Below, piece after piece: positions 1 to 5,930 of a DNA stretch of 6,182 bases. The stretch covers positions 1 through 6,182 of the forward strand of contig JAZODG010000014.1 in the NCBI GenBank assembly GCA_045596905.1, in the 5' to 3' direction. Position 1 is the stretch's first letter, and every line of letters starts with the position of its first letter. The notes under the pieces were generated by a model, which was given only the letters and a program-made list of their open reading frames with translations, was not told the origin of the DNA and ran no database searches. Position numbers and translations under genes: made by a program. This DNA is from RGIG1681 sp045596905 (GTDB lineage Bacteria > Bacillota > Clostridia > Christensenellales > UBA1242).

Positions 1-413
1 AAGTCAATTTTATTAAGCACAGGCAAAACTTCAAGATCATTTTCAAATGCTAAATAAAAGTTAGCAAGTGTTTGAGCTTGAACACCCTGCGTTGCGTCAA
101 CAATTAATATTGCACCTTCACACGCAGCAAGAGATCTTGAAACTTCATAAGTAAAGTCAACGTGTCCTGGTGTGTCAATAAGGTTTAAAATATATTCTTT
201 TCCATCTTTTGTATACTTCATGGTAACGGGTGCAAGTTTGATTGTAATACCACGTTCTCTTTCAATATCCATAGAGTCAAGGAGTTGTTCTTTGCTATCT
301 CTCTTAGCAACGGTTCCAGTATACTCCATAAGTCTATCAGCAAGAGTGCTTTTACCATGGTCAATATGCGCAATAATTGAAAAGTTTCTAACGTTCTCTA
401 GTTTAGTTTTCAT
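1..413 (-). CDS. lepA: Elongation factor 4 (LepA), N-terminal 137 residues, runs off the left edge
   Basis: Ribosome-associated translational GTPase thought to back-translocate or remodel stalled ribosomes, acting in the cytoplasm. The visible part is the G domain: G1 AHIDHGKST at residues 15-23, the switch I signature DSMDIERERGITIK at 46-59, G3 DTPGH at 80-84, and G4 NKID at 134-137, where the window ends. The stretch RSLAACEGAILIVDATQGVQAQTLAN is the pattern that separates LepA from EF-G, TypA and EF-Tu. The usual length is about 600 residues, so roughly three quarters of the gene lies to the left. After GITIK this protein reads LAPVTM where many LepA proteins read AQAVRM, a modest divergence. 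The start at 413 fits the LepA N-terminus and is preceded by AAGGTGAGGT (434-425), 11 bases upstream. In many Bacillota lepA heads a run with hemW and hrcA; that would lie outside the window. Confidence 0.95.
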   Translation of the reverse strand, partial: MKTKLENVRNFSIIAHIDHGKSTLADRLMEYTGTVAKRDSKEQLLDSMDIERERGITIKLAPVTMKYTKDGKEYILNLIDTPGHVDFTYEVSRSLAACEGAILIVDATQGVQAQTLANFYLAFENDLEVLPVLNKID

Positions 414-486
414 TTTAGCGTCTTACCTCACCTTATCATTTTAAACGAAAACTAATGGAAAATCAATCATTAAACCAAATATTATT

Positions 487-509
487 CTATAAAATATATT
501 ATTTTATAG
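487..509. repeat. AT-rich perfect inverted repeat, 9-base arms, in the divergent intergenic region
   Basis: CTATAAAAT (487-495) and ATTTTATAG (501-509) are exact reverse complements separated by five bases. The dyad sits just downstream of the candidate lepA -10 and upstream of the phosphodiesterase -35, where an operator could lie. It has no following T-run of terminator type, and all but its two end bases are A or T, so chance is a real alternative. Confidence 0.4.
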
Positions 510-510
510 C

Positions 511-539
511 TTTATAGTATATTAATAAAATATTGACAA
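511..539 (-). promoter_or_regulatory. Candidate lepA promoter, TTGTCA-17-TATAAA
   Basis: On the minus strand, TTGTCA (539-534) is followed by 17 bases and then TATAAA (516-511). Both hexamers are one mismatch from the sigma-A consensus. Transcription would start near 504 and give a leader of about 90 bases before lepA. A weaker alternative, TTGATT (466-461), 17 bases, TAAAAT (443-438), lies closer to the gene. The choice is uncertain because the region is so AT-rich that -10-like sequences are common. Confidence 0.5.
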
Positions 540-561
540 CATGAAAATTTGATAGTATAAT
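533..561 (+). promoter_or_regulatory. Consensus sigma-A promoter of the phosphodiesterase gene
   Basis: TTGACA (533-538), a spacer of exactly 17 bases, and TATAAT (556-561) match both consensus hexamers perfectly. The bases upstream (481-530) are almost all A and T, as in an UP element. Transcription should begin near 568, leaving a leader of about 26 bases with the ribosome site. A start near 568 also rules out translation from the ATG at 567. Confidence 0.85.
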
Positions 562-584
562 TTAAAATGTATTATAAGATTTTT

Positions 585-588
585 GGAG
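585..588 (+). promoter_or_regulatory. Ribosome binding site that decides the phosphodiesterase start
   Basis: GGAG lies five bases before the ATG at 594. The in-frame ATG at 567 has no such site and overlaps the predicted transcription start, so 594 is the better start. Confidence 0.85.
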
Positions 589-593
589 AAAAT

Positions 594-1352
594 ATGAGTA
601 TTTACGAAACATGGATTGTAAAATCCCCAGTTGCACATCGTGGACTTTTTGGCGAAGGCGTTCCAGAAAATTCACTTGCAGCATTTAAACAAGCAATCAA
701 AAATAAATTGCCAATCGAACTTGATGTTTCTTTCTTGGCAGATGGCACACCAGTTGTGTTCCATGATGAAAAATTAGCAAGACTCACTGGTCATGACGGT
801 TTTATTTCAAACTGTTCTTATGCAGATATTGAAGATTGTCGTTTGCAAGGCACAAAAGAAAAAATCCCTACCCTTGCTGAAGCACTTGATTTTATCGACG
901 GAAAAGTTCCAATTTTGATTGAAATCAAAAATTATGGAAAAGTTGGTCAATGTGAAAAAGCTGTTTGGAAAGAACTTGTGAAATATAATGGCGAATATGC
1001 AATTATTGCTTTTAACCCATACACTCTTGAATGGTTTAAAGAAAATGCACCAAAGGTTAAGCGTGGACAGCTTGCAAGCTTCTTCAGAGGCGAAGAAATT
1101 GCGGGAATCAAGAGATTTGCTTTAAAGAGAATGCTTCTTAACAAAAAAATCTCTGAGCCAAACTTTATTATTTATAACTGTGAAGACATGCCAAACAAAT
1201 ATTTGAGAAAGTATTATGGTGTTATCCCAGTTCTTGCTTTTGGTCTTAAGAATGCTGAAGAAGAAACAAGAGTTAAAGGTTTCTGCGATAACTTTATCTT
1301 TGATAGTTATATGCCAGACTCAATCAAGAAAACACAAAAAGAATCAAAATAA
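594..1352 (+). CDS. Glycerophosphodiester phosphodiesterase family protein (UgpQ-like, cytosolic)
   Basis: Expected to hydrolyse glycerophosphodiesters, released from phospholipid turnover, to glycerol-3-phosphate and an alcohol. It is a metal-dependent TIM-barrel enzyme. Numbered from the start at 594 (252 residues, normal for the single-domain family), the active-site elements are all present: AHRG at 14-17 (H15, R16), PEN at 24-26, the metal ligands in IELDV (E42, D44), VVFHD at 54-58 (H57, general acid), IPTLAEAL at 91-98 and IEIK at 109-112 (E110, K112). The C-terminal DNFIFDSYMP matches the family's closing strand. There is no signal peptide or membrane segment, which suggests an intracellular role such as recycling of lipid or teichoic-acid-derived glycerophosphodiesters. 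It is monocistronic, with its own strong promoter and terminator. The family is clear but the exact substrate is not, and no ugp-type transporter is adjacent. Confidence 0.93.
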   Translation: MSIYETWIVKSPVAHRGLFGEGVPENSLAAFKQAIKNKLPIELDVSFLADGTPVVFHDEKLARLTGHDGFISNCSYADIEDCRLQGTKEKIPTLAEALDFIDGKVPILIEIKNYGKVGQCEKAVWKELVKYNGEYAIIAFNPYTLEWFKENAPKVKRGQLASFFRGEEIAGIKRFALKRMLLNKKISEPNFIIYNCEDMPNKYLRKYYGVIPVLAFGLKNAEEETRVKGFCDNFIFDSYMPDSIKKTQKESK

Positions 1353-1377
1353 AATTCACCTTTCGGTGAATTTTTTT
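1351..1377 (+). terminator. Intrinsic terminator of the phosphodiesterase gene
   Basis: A ten-base-pair stem, AAAATTCACC (1351-1360) with GGTGAATTTT (1365-1374), closes a TTTC loop and runs into seven Ts (1371-1377). It begins inside the stop codon. Read on the minus strand, the loop is GAAA, a stable GNRA tetraloop, so it may also help stop readthrough from the opposing operon. Confidence 0.88.
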
Positions 1378-1382
1378 ATTAA

Positions 1383-1416
1383 AAAACCCCACTAATTTTA
1401 GTGGGGTTTTGTTTTT
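1383..1416. terminator. Bidirectional intrinsic terminator between convergent genes
   Basis: AAAACCCCACTA (1383-1394) pairs with TAGTGGGGTTTT (1399-1410) around a four-base loop; the inner CCCCAC/GTGGGG block makes it the most GC-rich stem in the region. On the plus strand the tail is TTTTGTTTTT (1407-1416). On the minus strand it is six Ts (1386-1381). The pnuC stop codon lies only a few bases before the stem, so this is most likely the main terminator of the rarA-helD-pnuC operon and a backup for the phosphodiesterase. Confidence 0.88.
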
Positions 1417-2392
1417 AACTGTTTTTGTTAACATCAACTTCTCTGTTCCAACGCATGTTATGAAATTGTCTGCGAAGTTTGATGATTCTTTTAATGTTAA
1501 CTTTTCGCATTGCAAGAATTTTTCCACCATTAACTGCAATTTTTCTATACATGCTCTTCCAAAGTGAAAATGCATAAGAGTCGTTTGTGAAACATGCAAG
1601 ATAATAAACAATCATTGAAACTTGTGATAAATCAAAGCCGGTAATAAAGATTGTTTGAAGCCACATAAACAAACAAATAATATCGTTTGTAATACATAAG
1701 ATCCAAGCTTCCATATTCATTCTAGCTGTGAAAATTTTACCGATAATTGAAAGTGTAAGTGATATTGCAGCAAGCTCAAGTGCTGTTGTTTGTCCGATTA
1801 CGAATCTAAGCAAACAATAGCAGCCAACTGCAACAATTGCACCGATTCCAAGGAATTGCACAATTTCTTTTTTTGAAAGTTTGTTAACGATAATGTCATC
1901 ATTTTTCTTAGCAAATTTGTCTTGCTTTTGTTTTTTTGCTGACATTTTCCATCTAATTATTGAAACAACATTGAGTGGGGCGCATATTGCAAGAACCTTA
2001 ATAACTTCACCATACAGTGCGCTTTGCAATGAAATAAATGCATAAAGGAAGCATTCAATTATACCAATATAAATACCTGAAAGCTTGCCCCTTGCAACAA
2101 GGTCAATGTTAAACATAACAACATAAAGGTCTAAAACATAAACCCAACCTGCTGGGTCAAGGAATAAACACACAATTCCAAGAAAGAAGAATGTTAAATA
2201 CCAAATTAAAGTAAATCTTGAATATTTTCTTAGACGTGTTAAAAGTTCAACCCTATTTGCGCTTGCGCCATAAACCTTAATAACCTTTTCGGTTGAGTTT
2301 ATGCCCACGTTTGTAGCTACGGTTGCCTTAATCAAATTTCGTTGATAGTTCTGGTAAAGACTGATTTTGTTATTATTTGTTTGTCCCCTCAT
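1415..2392 (-). CDS. pnuC: PnuC-family transporter (probably nicotinamide riboside or related vitamin)
   Basis: Integral membrane protein of the PnuC family, which takes up vitamin-type substrates (nicotinamide riboside or mononucleotide; relatives take thiamine or riboflavin) by facilitated diffusion, with intracellular phosphorylation trapping the substrate. With the start at 2392 (325 residues) I count seven to eight hydrophobic segments, near 59-79, 83-99, 105-124, 128-146, 177-199, 203-221, 226-249 and 255-274. Family landmarks are a LYGEVIK block before segment four ending in IIRW (W148), the stretch LTLSIIGK, and EAWILCITND (E228, W230, N236, D237). Typical members are about 220-260 residues. 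This one is longer because of a hydrophilic N-terminus of about 58 residues, a Lys-rich middle loop (about 150-175) and a basic C-terminal tail (about 282-325). It overlaps helD by 20 bases as the last gene of the operon. Substrate is not determined; family assignment is fairly firm. Confidence 0.85.
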   Translation of the reverse strand: MRGQTNNNKISLYQNYQRNLIKATVATNVGINSTEKVIKVYGASANRVELLTRLRKYSRFTLIWYLTFFFLGIVCLFLDPAGWVYVLDLYVVMFNIDLVARGKLSGIYIGIIECFLYAFISLQSALYGEVIKVLAICAPLNVVSIIRWKMSAKKQKQDKFAKKNDDIIVNKLSKKEIVQFLGIGAIVAVGCYCLLRFVIGQTTALELAAISLTLSIIGKIFTARMNMEAWILCITNDIICLFMWLQTIFITGFDLSQVSMIVYYLACFTNDSYAFSLWKSMYRKIAVNGGKILAMRKVNIKRIIKLRRQFHNMRWNREVDVNKNS

Positions 2393-4562
2393 CATTTGCT
2401 CCTGAAATTAGGTTTGTTAATTTGCCAGAATAGTAAATTTCAAGTTTATGTAGTGCTCTGGTGATTGCAACATACAAAAGGTTTCTTTCTTCTTCAGTGT
2501 AATATTCATCAGATGCGTTGCTGATGATTACTGCATCAAATTCAAGACCTTTTGACAGATATGATGGAATAATCATGATTTTGTCGCCAACAAAAACATT
2601 GTCGTTTTTGTCAACCAATCTGAATTTTCCATTATAATCGCCAGTTTTCACTATCTCTTTATATAATAATATTTCGTCAAGGTTTTTGCAAATGATTGCA
2701 ACGGTGTTATATGAATTTTTTAACTTAATTGACTCATTTAAAATAGATTTTACGTCATTTTTATCAATATTTTTAATTATAACGTCATCACCATGTCTAT
2801 CAATTTGTGAATAATTGATTTTATGTGGAAGCACTTTCTTAGCAAAATTATTGATTTCATAAGTTGAACGATATGTTTTTGAAAGTTCGTTATAATCAGA
2901 GATTGCATTTTGTTTTTGACGTTTCAAAATCTTTAAAATGCCGTCATAATTATCTGTCTTGTTAAATGGCAAAATGCATTGATTGATATCACCCAAAAGT
3001 GTGATATTTGCATTCCTAAAGAGCATAGATATGATTCTGTATTGAGCTTCTGAATAGTCTTGAGCTTCGTCAATGAGAACATATTTAATATTTTTATTTG
3101 CGCTAATACCAATAATTTTTGATTTCAAGAACATATATGGTGTAACATCTTGGAACTCAAGGTGACCGTTTTCAAGGGATTCATGAGTTTGGTCAAAAAT
3201 AAAGGATAAGTCAATTCCATTAAGGTTCTTTTTGTATTTTGCACATTCTTCGTTAACAAATGAAATAAATGCATCTTTATCGCCGTAAAGGTCATGATAA
3301 AGTCCAGATATTTTTGACTTGATTTTTGTTAAGTTTTCAAGGGCTTGAGTTTTTAATTTTTCAAGAGTTAAGTGTTTTTGAGTTTTTAGGCTTGCTGCCA
3401 AATAAATCTTTTCAATAACCTTCTTTCCACGCATATACAAGCTTTCGCCTGTGTCTGAAACGGAGTTTGCAATCTTTTCAATTTCAGGCATATCCATGAC
3501 AATGGTGTCAGCGATTTCGATAGGTTCAATACCCCAAAGAGCAATCTTGTTCTTTTCAATAAAGTCGTTTAAGAGTGTGATATAGAACTTGTCGAATTTA
3601 AACTTAAGTTCAGCATATTTTTTAGATGACTGCTCCGTTTTTGTTCCATAAACAATTTCATAAGCGTCTTCAATTTTTGATGAAATATCAAATTCGTTTA
3701 TATAGGCTTTTGCAAATTCATAATATGTTGCTTGCACAACGTTATCTTCACCAATATCAGGCAAAACGTCTGAAATATAGTTATTGAAGATTTCGTTTGG
3801 CGAAAGAATCATAACGTTTGAGTTGTTGATTTTATCTCTTTCTGAGTACAAAAGGTATGCAATTTTGTGCATAGCAATACTTGTCTTTCCTGAACCAGCA
3901 GGACCTTGAACAATCAAAATATCAACATTATTCTTACGGATAATTTCATTTTGTTCTTTTTGAATAGTGTTGACGATGTTCTTCATTTTATTTGAAGCAT
4001 TTGCAGAAAGCATTTGTTTTAAAACGCTGTCAATAATTTGCATATCGGTGTCAAACACTTCAACAAGTTGTCCGTTAGAAATCTTATATTGTCTTTTAAG
4101 AGTGATTTTTCCAGAAATTTTATCGCCTGTTGAAATTGTGTAGCTGGCATTTCCAACTTCGCAGTTATAAAACATACTTGCAATTGGAGCTCTCCAGTCA
4201 TAAACAAAAAAGTCATCATTTTGTTGAAGTGATGCAATACCAATATAAATTGGCAAAACTTCTTCGCCGTCATCAAAGTCGATTCTTGCGAAGTATGCAT
4301 TGTTAAGCATTTTCTTATAGCTCTTTATTTTTTTGTTTGCATTTTCAGCATAAACACTTCTCTTTTGAATATTTGCAAGAGCATAAAAGAACTCAAGGTC
4401 AGAAAGTCTGTTGGTTTTATCCCACGCATAAGACATTTCTTCTTGAATATTACTTGAAAGTGCTTTTAACTTTAGTTCATAGTTGTCAATTTCTTCTTTT
4501 AAGATTTTACAGACATTTTCAAGATAGTTTTTTTCATTCTGTATTTCTTCAGGTGTAATCAT
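2373..4562 (-). CDS. helD: HelD-type SF1 ATPase, RNA polymerase recycling factor
   Basis: UvrD-like SF1 ATPase of the HelD family. Known members bind RNA polymerase, insert arms into its secondary and main channels, and release stalled polymerase from DNA. From the start at 4562 there are 729 residues, a normal length. Residues 1-85 form the helical N-terminal arm. HelD hallmarks follow: IYIGIASL at 105-112 and YDWRAPIASMFYN at 121-133. Helicase motifs are complete: Q-motif region near 201-209, Walker A GPAGSGKT (220-227), NVMILSPNEIFNNYISDVLP (249-268, family-specific), Walker B LIDEAQD (496-502), motif III LLGDINQ (522-528), motif IV TYRST (563-567), motif V SYLSKGLEFDAVII (667-680) and motif VI LLYVAITRALHK (695-706). 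The helical insertion between about 280 and 490 matches the family's clamp-type arm. The in-frame ATG at 4637 would lie inside rarA and lacks a ribosome site, so 4562 is chosen. The nearest alternative is DNA helicase IV, but the DWRAP block favours HelD. Confidence 0.93.
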   Translation of the reverse strand: MITPEEIQNEKNYLENVCKILKEEIDNYELKLKALSSNIQEEMSYAWDKTNRLSDLEFFYALANIQKRSVYAENANKKIKSYKKMLNNAYFARIDFDDGEEVLPIYIGIASLQQNDDFFVYDWRAPIASMFYNCEVGNASYTISTGDKISGKITLKRQYKISNGQLVEVFDTDMQIIDSVLKQMLSANASNKMKNIVNTIQKEQNEIIRKNNVDILIVQGPAGSGKTSIAMHKIAYLLYSERDKINNSNVMILSPNEIFNNYISDVLPDIGEDNVVQATYYEFAKAYINEFDISSKIEDAYEIVYGTKTEQSSKKYAELKFKFDKFYITLLNDFIEKNKIALWGIEPIEIADTIVMDMPEIEKIANSVSDTGESLYMRGKKVIEKIYLAASLKTQKHLTLEKLKTQALENLTKIKSKISGLYHDLYGDKDAFISFVNEECAKYKKNLNGIDLSFIFDQTHESLENGHLEFQDVTPYMFLKSKIIGISANKNIKYVLIDEAQDYSEAQYRIISMLFRNANITLLGDINQCILPFNKTDNYDGILKILKRQKQNAISDYNELSKTYRSTYEINNFAKKVLPHKINYSQIDRHGDDVIIKNIDKNDVKSILNESIKLKNSYNTVAIICKNLDEILLYKEIVKTGDYNGKFRLVDKNDNVFVGDKIMIIPSYLSKGLEFDAVIISNASDEYYTEEERNLLYVAITRALHKLEIYYSGKLTNLISGANDEGTNK
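2399..2403 (-). promoter_or_regulatory. Ribosome binding site that decides between two adjacent pnuC start codons
   Basis: AGGAG (2403-2399) lies inside the end of helD. Two ATGs follow back to back: 2395 at only three bases and 2392 at six bases. The six-base spacing is normal, so 2392 is preferred; the protein differs only by one Met. The site's position within helD suggests translational coupling. Confidence 0.7.
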
Positions 4563-4566
4563 AGTG

Positions 4567-4571
4567 CTCCT
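4567..4571 (-). promoter_or_regulatory. helD ribosome binding site overlapping the rarA stop codon
   Basis: AGGAG (4571-4567) lies four bases before the ATG at 4562 and shares bases with the rarA TAG stop (4572-4570). This fixes the helD start and points to translational coupling, since ribosomes finishing rarA sit on the helD initiation site. Confidence 0.8.
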
Positions 4572-5871
4572 AGTTCTTTTTGTCGTTAATAAGTTTTTCT
4601 TTGTTTTCAGGAAGCTTGATTGATGCTTCGCTGCCATTTTTTGATGGAATGTAATAAATATGGTCTTTTATTTCGTCAGGCAAATATTGTTGTTCAACAT
4701 ATCCACCGTAGCTGTGTGGATATTTATATTTTGCCCTTTTTTCATTTAAGTAGTTGTGATTTTTTAAATGGTCTGGAACAAGACCAACGAATGTTTTTTC
4801 AACATCTTCTTGTGCTTTTTGCATTGCTTCAATAACAGAATTTGATTTTGGACTCATGCAAACATAAATGATTGCGTGTGAAAGTGGAATGAGTCCTTCA
4901 GGTTTTCCCATTTGAAGATATGCTTGACAAGCACTGTTTGCAACAACAAGTGCATTTGAGTTTGCAAGACCAACATCTTCGCTTGCGTGTGCCATAAGCC
5001 TTCTAAAAATCAAAAGTGGGTCGCAACCTGCAGCAATGAGTCTATGTGCCCAGTAAAGACCGGCATCTGCGTCGCTTCCACGAAGACTCTTGCAAAATGC
5101 TGAAAGCATATCATAATACAAATCTTCATCAACGCTGTTGTTGTATTGCATACAAACTTGTTTTGCGTCTTCAAGGTCAACTTTAGTGACTCCGTCAACT
5201 TTTTCAGCTGACAAGATTGCAAGTTCCAAATTGCCAAGTGCAACACGTGCGTCGCCACCAGATGCTGATGCAAAATAATCTTTTGCTTCATCTGAAATAT
5301 TAAGTTCAAGATTTCCAAAGCCAAGTTCTTTGTTTGTTAAAGCTCTGTCAATAGCAAGCAAAATATTTTGTTTTGTGAGTGGTTTAAACTCAAAAACCCT
5401 ACATCTTGAAACGATAGCTCTAGTCATTGAGATAAATGGGTTTTCGGTTGTTGAACCGATAAATATGATATGTCCCTTTTCAATGGCTTCAAGCATTGAG
5501 TCAGATTGAGCTTTATTCCATCTGTGACATTCGTCTAATAAAAGATATGTTTTTTTGCCGAAAAGTTCGATATTTGTTTTTGCATCTGAAATAACTTTTT
5601 TAACATCTGCAACTCCACAGGAAACAGCGTTTAGTGATACAAAAAGACTATTTGTTTGATTTGCAACAATAGATGCAAGGGTTGTTTTTCCAGTTCCTGG
5701 TGGGCCATAAAAAATACAGCTTCCAAGTTTATCAAAAGAAATAGCTCTTCTCAAAAAACTATTTTTGCCAACAATATGTTCTTGACCCAAGAATTCATCA
5801 AGAGATTTTGGTCTCATACGGTCTGCAAGTGGTGCAAGTTTTTTTGAGTTTTCAGAAAACAAATTATCCAT
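4570..5871 (-). CDS. rarA: Replication-associated recombination protein A (RarA/MgsA), clamp-loader-like AAA+ ATPase
   Basis: Cytoplasmic AAA+ ATPase of the RarA/MgsA/WRNIP1 family, related to clamp loader subunits, acting at stalled replication forks with single-strand binding protein and the replisome. The 433 residues match the usual length of about 420-450. Visible in order: LADRMRPKSLDEFLGQEH (15-32), Walker A GPPGTGKT (56-63), Walker B LLLDECH (110-116) followed by RWNKAQ, sensor 1 STTENP (140-145), arginine finger region SRCR (155-158, R156), sensor 2 GDARVAL (206-212), then the helical tetramerisation region with RLIAAGCDPLLIFRRLM (277-293) and ASEDVGLA, and the C-terminal KYPHSYGGYVEQQYLP (383-398). 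The usual DEIHRFNK reads DECHRWNK here, a mild variant that keeps the catalytic D and E. The start at 5871 follows AAGGAG (5882-5877) at five bases. First gene of a three-gene operon; the gap to helD is seven bases. Confidence 0.96.
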   Translation of the reverse strand: MDNLFSENSKKLAPLADRMRPKSLDEFLGQEHIVGKNSFLRRAISFDKLGSCIFYGPPGTGKTTLASIVANQTNSLFVSLNAVSCGVADVKKVISDAKTNIELFGKKTYLLLDECHRWNKAQSDSMLEAIEKGHIIFIGSTTENPFISMTRAIVSRCRVFEFKPLTKQNILLAIDRALTNKELGFGNLELNISDEAKDYFASASGGDARVALGNLELAILSAEKVDGVTKVDLEDAKQVCMQYNNSVDEDLYYDMLSAFCKSLRGSDADAGLYWAHRLIAAGCDPLLIFRRLMAHASEDVGLANSNALVVANSACQAYLQMGKPEGLIPLSHAIIYVCMSPKSNSVIEAMQKAQEDVEKTFVGLVPDHLKNHNYLNEKRAKYKYPHSYGGYVEQQYLPDEIKDHIYYIPSKNGSEASIKLPENKEKLINDKKN

Positions 5872-5888
5872 ACCTTCTCCTTAACAGT

Positions 5889-5911
5889 TTATAATTATAA
5901 CATAATTATAA
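5889..5911. repeat. Perfect inverted repeat, 10-base arms, over the rarA -10 region
   Basis: TTATAATTAT (5889-5898) and ATAATTATAA (5902-5911) are exact reverse complements around AAC. Each arm also carries a TATAAT on the minus strand (5899-5894 and 5910-5905). All arm bases are A or T, so it may reflect base composition plus a duplicated -10 rather than an operator. The three-base loop and lack of GC make a terminator unlikely. Confidence 0.45.
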
Positions 5912-5922
5912 TGCTTTGTAAA
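5894..5922 (-). promoter_or_regulatory. Promoter of the rarA-helD-pnuC operon, TTTACA-17-TGTTATAAT
   Basis: On the minus strand, TTTACA (5922-5917, one mismatch from consensus) is followed by exactly 17 bases and then TATAAT (5899-5894). An extended -10 TG sits one base before it (5902-5901). Transcription would begin near 5887, giving a leader of only about 16 bases with the AAGGAG ribosome site. The -35 starts nine bases after the stop codon of the upstream gene. Confidence 0.82.
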
Positions 5923-5930
5923 GAAAGATT

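Noticed and set aside
172..444. Plus-strand open frame of 90 codons
   Set aside because: It lies antisense over lepA, whose GTPase motifs are unmistakable on the other strand, and the translation resembles no protein.
1324..1611. Minus-strand open frame of 95 codons
   Set aside because: It overlaps the 3' half of pnuC in another frame and runs through both terminator hairpins; its composition is not protein-like.
2393..2500. A NAD- or vitamin-sensing riboswitch before pnuC
   Set aside because: pnuC starts inside helD with its ribosome site in helD coding sequence; there is no untranslated leader to hold an aptamer.
4019..4300. Minus-strand frame of 93 codons and similar frames at 4337-4558, 4620-4835, 5010-5324 and 5656-5847
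   Set aside because: All are shadows within helD or rarA, without ribosome sites or recognisable motifs.
2373..5871. An AAA+ ATPase next to an SF1 helicase, resembling a two-gene anti-phage defence module
   Set aside because: Both proteins carry family-specific motifs of housekeeping RarA and HelD over their full lengths. There is no nuclease, effector, integrase or repeat nearby.
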